Shown: positions 60,454-64,000 of the stretch, in pieces
Layout of the letters: each line of letters begins with the position of its first letter
How positions within the stretch are numbered: position 1 is the first letter of the stretch
NCBI RefSeq assembly: GCF_015291705.1
Contig: NZ_CP030050.1
Span: 5,084,001 to 5,148,000 of the forward strand
Reading direction: 5' to 3'
From: Bradyrhizobium arachidis
GTDB lineage: Bacteria; Pseudomonadota; Alphaproteobacteria; Rhizobiales; Xanthobacteraceae
Length of the DNA: 64,000 nucleotides
Position numbers and translations under genes: made by a program
The notes under the pieces: generated by a model
What the model saw: the letters and a program-made list of their open reading frames with translations, nothing else
The model's database searches: none
Told to the model about the DNA's origin: nothing

Positions 60454-61665
60454 CTACTTGCCGGGTTTAAGGTCGAGCATCTTTGCCATAACACCGGTCA
60501 AAGAGGCATCGGGGCCGTCATCTTTCACGATACCATCTGAAGCGGTCCGAAAGAGAGGGGCCAACACAAGCGCTCTATCGGAAGCCTCAACCTTGCCTTC
60601 GTTGCTCAGCGCCAAGTAGGTCATTGCCATTGCAACTCGCTCCTCAGCATCCGACAAGAGATGGCGATCACTCATGTAGATGCGCAAAAGAACGCGGCCT
60701 ACCCAGAATAGTATGGTTGTTACCACCGCACCGATAGCAGCGAACTTCAGGAATATCGCTGTGTCCGCAGTTGACTTCGACGACGCATCCAGGGCGGTCA
60801 TTGTCAAAATATACAGGCCGCCGACCAGAGCAACGCTCCCCAACACAGCAAACAAGACGAGGTTACGGCGCGACTCCTTAAGGGCGTCTCCGTGCCTGCG
60901 GCCCTTCTCTTGCCAATACTCCACCGGAGCTTGAAGCTTCATCTGCTCTTTATACGTTGCTTCGGTTGTTTGAATGCTTTGAATGGATCCAGAGACAGAC
61001 TCCTGCAAGCGGCCAATTACGTCCGCCGCATCTTTTCGAGCTTTCTCGGTTTGGCCCTTAAAAGACTCGTCCGTCGCACGTAATAGGTTTTCAGCCCTCT
61101 GAGTGATCCCGTCCCATTCGGCACCCATTCTCACCCGATCTGCGGCGACCGAGGAGTTCAAGTCTTCGATAGCCTTGCTGACGATGTTCGGAGACTGCGG
61201 GTCAATGCCGTATCGGTTCAGCATCGCGGCGATAATGCCCTTTGCGGTCTCAAAGTTCAAATTACATCCGATGCCGAGAAGTGCGCCGAAGGCCGCCGCA
61301 GCGGCAGTTGGGCCTTCCTTCCGGGAAATGTCGGCGGCGATCCTCGCGAAGGGATGATCCGAGCGCACAGTTGTAGATGAAGAATAGGCGCTGGTGAACA
61401 TATTGTAGAATTGCTGCATTCTCTGCGCGTTGTCGGGTTCATTTCTCCAATGCGAAAGCGACTGATTGAGGTTGTTGAAGTTGTTTTGATAGTTGTTACG
61501 GAGTTCTGATATGGCGCCGCCCGCCTGCGGCGCGCCTTCGAAGAACCAACTCAACTCCGCGCGCTCACGATTAAGCCAGTTACCGATCTCTTCGAGGCTG
61601 TAGAATCGATGGTGACTGCCATCCGAAAGATCGATGGATAGTAACGGAAGCTGTGTTTCGTTCAT
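60454..61665 (-). CDS. DUF6161-like two-helix membrane protein
   Basis: 403 residues from the ATG at 61665. A polar N-domain (SLEEIGNWLNRERAELSWFFEG), a helical middle and coiled-coil, two helices (RRNLVLFAVLGSVALVGGLYIL; FAAIGAVVTTILFWVGRVLL) and a C-domain (MAMTYLALSNEGKVEASDRALVLAPLFRTASDG). This end is the DUF6161 signature. Role unknown; it appears in defence-rich accessory regions. Confidence 0.78.
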   Translation of the reverse strand: MNETQLPLLSIDLSDGSHHRFYSLEEIGNWLNRERAELSWFFEGAPQAGGAISELRNNYQNNFNNLNQSLSHWRNEPDNAQRMQQFYNMFTSAYSSSTTVRSDHPFARIAADISRKEGPTAAAAAFGALLGIGCNLNFETAKGIIAAMLNRYGIDPQSPNIVSKAIEDLNSSVAADRVRMGAEWDGITQRAENLLRATDESFKGQTEKARKDAADVIGRLQESVSGSIQSIQTTEATYKEQMKLQAPVEYWQEKGRRHGDALKESRRNLVLFAVLGSVALVGGLYILTMTALDASSKSTADTAIFLKFAAIGAVVTTILFWVGRVLLRIYMSDRHLLSDAEERVAMAMTYLALSNEGKVEASDRALVLAPLFRTASDGIVKDDGPDASLTGVMAKMLDLKPGK

Positions 61666-61720
61666 GGAACGTTGCCCGAGCAAATGAATCGTTTGCAAAT
61701 TGTAGCTTTGTGCCGCGCGC

Positions 61721-61937
61721 TCAACCCGAATAAGTATTGAATCGACCGCGTTTCACGCCGCGAATGTACCCGCGCGACACGCGCTCTTCCATCTCGCGCT
61801 CTAAGAAACTCGTTCGCAATCAACAGGGCCTTCACAGCTTCGCGCGCGTCACCGCCGCAAGCCGCGATTGCCTGATCGGCAGCCGCCTCTAAAGCCTGCG
61901 CGTCCGAATGGAGCTTGGGAGCGGCAGCTTCGGGCAT
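61721..61937 (-). pseudogene. Small conserved protein, frameshifted
   Basis: From the ATG at 61937: DAQALEAAADQAIAACGGDAREAVKALLIANEFL, a widespread family. Relatives continue ER-x-VSRGYxRGxxRGRFNTYSG; that ending is present here in another frame, stop 61721-61723. The break lies at about 61,800 and one base restores it. Confidence 0.78.
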
Positions 61938-62039
61938 GGGGAAAACCAAACGGTGGGGCTGGGCAATGTTCTCATTTCGTTCTAAACAAGTCAAGGTTGC
62001 CGAAACAACCCAACTCGGGCTCAATGGAATCGAGAGGTG

Positions 62040-62312
62040 ATGGTGGAAACTCCAAAATGGGTTCTGACGGTTTTGGCCGTTGCGGTCGTCATAACGCTGG
62101 CAAACGCCGCTATGTTGGCTCGCCAGATTGTGGCTCCAGCCCACCCCCTCTATGTGGCGAAGGAATTACAAAAAGATCGCGAGTTCAAGAAGGCGGTGGA
62201 AAGTATCGCGGAAGGTGTAGCTCAGAGTCAGGACTACGTGGATGAGGCCGAGGTGATTGCCATCGTTGAGAGATGCAGGGCGATTGTTGGAGGTCGCCTT
62301 AAATGCGATTGA
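62040..62312 (+). CDS. Small one-helix membrane protein
   Basis: 90 residues from the ATG at 62040. One helix (WVLTVLAVAVVITLANAAML) and a helical charged tail with a C-x-x-x-x-C-like end (CRAIVGGRLKCD). Overlaps the thermonuclease start by 10 bases, a coupled pair. Confidence 0.7.
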   Translation: MVETPKWVLTVLAVAVVITLANAAMLARQIVAPAHPLYVAKELQKDREFKKAVESIAEGVAQSQDYVDEAEVIAIVERCRAIVGGRLKCD

Positions 62313-62827
62313 GCAGCAGCGCGCTGCTGATTCTCGCGGCACTCTGCACTGGTGCCTCCGCTGATGACTTAAGAGGGCAAGCCAGCATCATTGACGGCGA
62401 CACTCTCGAACTACACGGCATGCGCATCCGCCTGTGGGGCATCGATGCGCCTGAAAGCTCGCAGCTCTGCCGTGGTGACGACAGCTTGCCTTATCGTTGC
62501 GGAGCGAAAGCCGCGAATGAGCTGGATAGATTCATCGGTGGCAGGCCGGTGAACTGTGAGCCTGTTAGCCGTGATGTCTATGGTCGTACAGTCGCAACGT
62601 GCTCAGTGGGTGGCGTCGACCTAGGGGACTGGCTTGTGCGCGGCGGGCTTGCGTTCGATTGGCCTCGTTACTCCAAAGGGAGATACGACGGCGCGCAACG
62701 CGAGGCCGAGCACGCGGGGCGGGGAGTGTGGGCGGGCAGCTTCGTTGTGCCGTGGATGTATCGAGCTTGCATCGATAAAGGTGGCAGGTCAGAAGCCTGT
62801 TCAGACGACGCAAACGCCAACTGGTAG
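62303..62827 (+). CDS. Secreted thermonuclease (SNase) family protein
   Basis: 174 residues. Signal peptide (SALLILAALCTGASA), then the SNase OB fold: IIDGDTLEL with Asp31 and Asp33, RLWGIDAPE with Arg43 and Glu51, and DVYGRTVATC with the second active-site Arg. Calcium-dependent cleavage of nucleic acids is the family activity. Four to six Cys suggest disulfides. Starts inside the previous gene. Confidence 0.93.
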   Translation: MRLSSSALLILAALCTGASADDLRGQASIIDGDTLELHGMRIRLWGIDAPESSQLCRGDDSLPYRCGAKAANELDRFIGGRPVNCEPVSRDVYGRTVATCSVGGVDLGDWLVRGGLAFDWPRYSKGRYDGAQREAEHAGRGVWAGSFVVPWMYRACIDKGGRSEACSDDANANW

Positions 62828-62855
62828 GCTTCTCCCTGTATATCCGAGGTGCTCA

Positions 62856-63440
62856 ATGAATGAAAACGTACCATTTGAAGAACGCAAGTGGACCGAAGAG
62901 AAAGAAATTGAGCGCCGCAAATGGGAGCTCGAGCGCACGAGAAACGAAGCCGAGCGTGCTCACGACAAAAGCAACGCGTTCCATACGTATGTTAATGAGG
63001 CGACGATCGAAGCTTCGAATCTTGCGCTTCGCACACTTGTACTAATCAATGGTGGCGCGGCAGTAGCGATCTTAGCTTTTCTTGGCGCGGTTGCTTCAAA
63101 GGATAAAGTCGATTTCGATCAAGTTGGAAGGGTCGCAGGCACCCTTCGCTTTTACGCAATTGGGGTTGCATGCGCAGTCGCGGCCATGGCTTTCGCCTAT
63201 CTCGCCAATTTTTTCATGGTCGCCATCGAAACAAAGAGGGATCGTGTCTACGAACATCCGTATATCCGGGACAACGCCGAATCGCGCAGAATGCGGCGAT
63301 TCAATCGCATCTCCCACTTCGTTTCCTTTCTTTTTGGGCTAGCGTCACTGGCCTTGTTTATCGCAGGGATGTGGACAACGGGCAGCAAGGTAACGCAATT
63401 AATCGAGAGCCGCACGGTAAGCAAAGCTGTCGGCCAATAA
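62856..63440 (+). CDS. Hypothetical membrane protein with coiled coil
   Basis: 194 residues from the ATG at 62856. A charged coiled coil (ERKWTEEKEIERRKWELERTRNEAERAH), three helices (LVLINGGAAVAILAFLGAVAS; YAIGVACAVAAMAFAYLANFFMV; SFLFGLASLALFIAGMW) and a short tail. No family recognised. It lies 28 bp after the thermonuclease gene. Confidence 0.72.
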   Translation: MNENVPFEERKWTEEKEIERRKWELERTRNEAERAHDKSNAFHTYVNEATIEASNLALRTLVLINGGAAVAILAFLGAVASKDKVDFDQVGRVAGTLRFYAIGVACAVAAMAFAYLANFFMVAIETKRDRVYEHPYIRDNAESRRMRRFNRISHFVSFLFGLASLALFIAGMWTTGSKVTQLIESRTVSKAVGQ

Positions 63441-63459
63441 CAGCGCTGTAGGGAGAGCC

Positions 63460-63687
63460 ATGAAGGTCATGTCGGTTGTGCTGATAGTAATGTTGGCCGC
63501 GGTTGCTTGGTTTGGATCGGCTGTCGTGCGTCTTGAAAACTACCATTACGCCAATTTTGTAGGCCTATGTACGCAGTTCAATATCAAAGACCCCCGAGAG
63601 CGGATTGAGCGTGAGACGTGCCTTGAGCAGGCCGAGACTCGCACAAGTTGGGCGTGGCACCTCGTCTATGGTCTGAAAATTCTGTGA
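63460..63687 (+). CDS. Small membrane-anchored or secreted protein
   Basis: 75 residues, ATG 63460 (GGAGAGCC upstream). Helix or signal (VVLIVMLAAVAWFGSAVV), then C-x-QF-NIKD and a Trp/Tyr-rich end. Two Cys (FVGLC; ETCLEQ). No family recognised. It ends the row of plus-strand genes that starts at 62040. Confidence 0.68.
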   Translation: MKVMSVVLIVMLAAVAWFGSAVVRLENYHYANFVGLCTQFNIKDPRERIERETCLEQAETRTSWAWHLVYGLKIL

Positions 63688-63724
63688 GTGTGCAAAGTAG
63701 CTAGATCGGCTCGCTCGCCTGCGC

Positions 63725-64000
63725 CTAAAGTAGTGGCTTCGCAGGCAAGCAGTGGCCGTAGTGCACAATCCCAGCCCTATCGTTGACGGAAAAGTGCTCC
63801 TCGAACGCGCCCGAGATGCGGTCGATTTTGTAGACGTACACCATTTTCATGTTTTGAACGGCACGCGCGCAGGTGCCAGATATTCGCATATCGTCGCCGT
63901 TGGCCAAAAACTCGTAGCAAGGCGCTTTGGTCGTTCGCACTTGCACGTTGAGCGGTTGCCCTGGCGGCAACATGTACGTTGCCTTAAGCGAGAAATCGCC
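63725..64000 (-). CDS. Hypothetical protein (5' end cut by window edge)
   Basis: At least 91 residues; the frame is open past 64000, so the start is outside the window. Contains a beta-rich run with several Cys (APCYEFLANGDDMRISGTCARAV; VHYGHCLPAK). No family recognised; perhaps the last part of an exported protein. Confidence 0.6.
   Translation of the reverse strand, partial: GDFSLKATYMLPPGQPLNVQVRTTKAPCYEFLANGDDMRISGTCARAVQNMKMVYVYKIDRISGAFEEHFSVNDRAGIVHYGHCLPAKPLL

Overview
The window looks like a chromosome segment of a Bradyrhizobium-type alphaproteobacterium. The first 31 kb is GC-rich. Gene families typical of that group recur throughout: GrlR-like protein, RHH_4 regulator, PilZ proteins, many tiny secreted or one-helix proteins, and short conserved Bradyrhizobium hypotheticals. 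These calls come from reading translated frames and motifs; no database search was run.

Positions 1-31,330 read as core genome. They hold a lytic transglycosylase cut by the window edge; a MarR regulator facing an AhpD-like/cupin pair across two near-identical operators; an M23 endopeptidase; the elongation factor P set (efp facing epmA-epmB, which modify EF-P); and a DAHP synthase behind an aromatic leader peptide and attenuator. Next come HdeD, a PrsW-like protease, PilZ proteins, tRNA-Glu, a glutathione transferase, glyoxalase I, HU, a Sir2 deacylase, a double cold-shock protein and a DUF192 protein. A lower-GC islet at about 17.85-20.43 kb breaks this stretch. It holds three unrelated genes separated by copies of a short repeat, plus a remnant of a REP-associated transposase.

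From tRNA-Pro (31,250-31,326) to the right edge the character changes to an accessory island. An XRE regulator and a symmetric bidirectional promoter sit next to the tRNA. A tightly overlapping four-gene set follows (patatin-like phospholipase, Ig-like secreted protein, unknown protein, SH3-domain protein); its patatin frame is broken at a T6 tract. Then come three phage-derived genes (tail-collar fibre, giant virion/DNA-ejection-like protein, terminase-small-like protein), three exported proteins of unknown function, an HNH-like protein, a 5'-truncated LigD-type DNA ligase, and a dense set of 34-103-residue genes on the minus strand. The right part holds a SAM methyltransferase, a membrane-anchored collar-like protein, a DUF2939-like protein, a GGCT-like protein, a DUF6161-like membrane protein and a thermonuclease. 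No integrase or second attachment site is visible, so the island probably continues past the window.

The strongest single signal is the DAHP synthase attenuator. A 26-codon leader contains SYFWYFSY, and three mutually exclusive stems can be drawn, the last a terminator with a U run. The patatin-Ig-unknown-SH3 operon is the best candidate for an undescribed system. At least four frames (FkbM, patatin and two small conserved families) carry single-base disruptions, so either gene decay or base-call errors should be considered.
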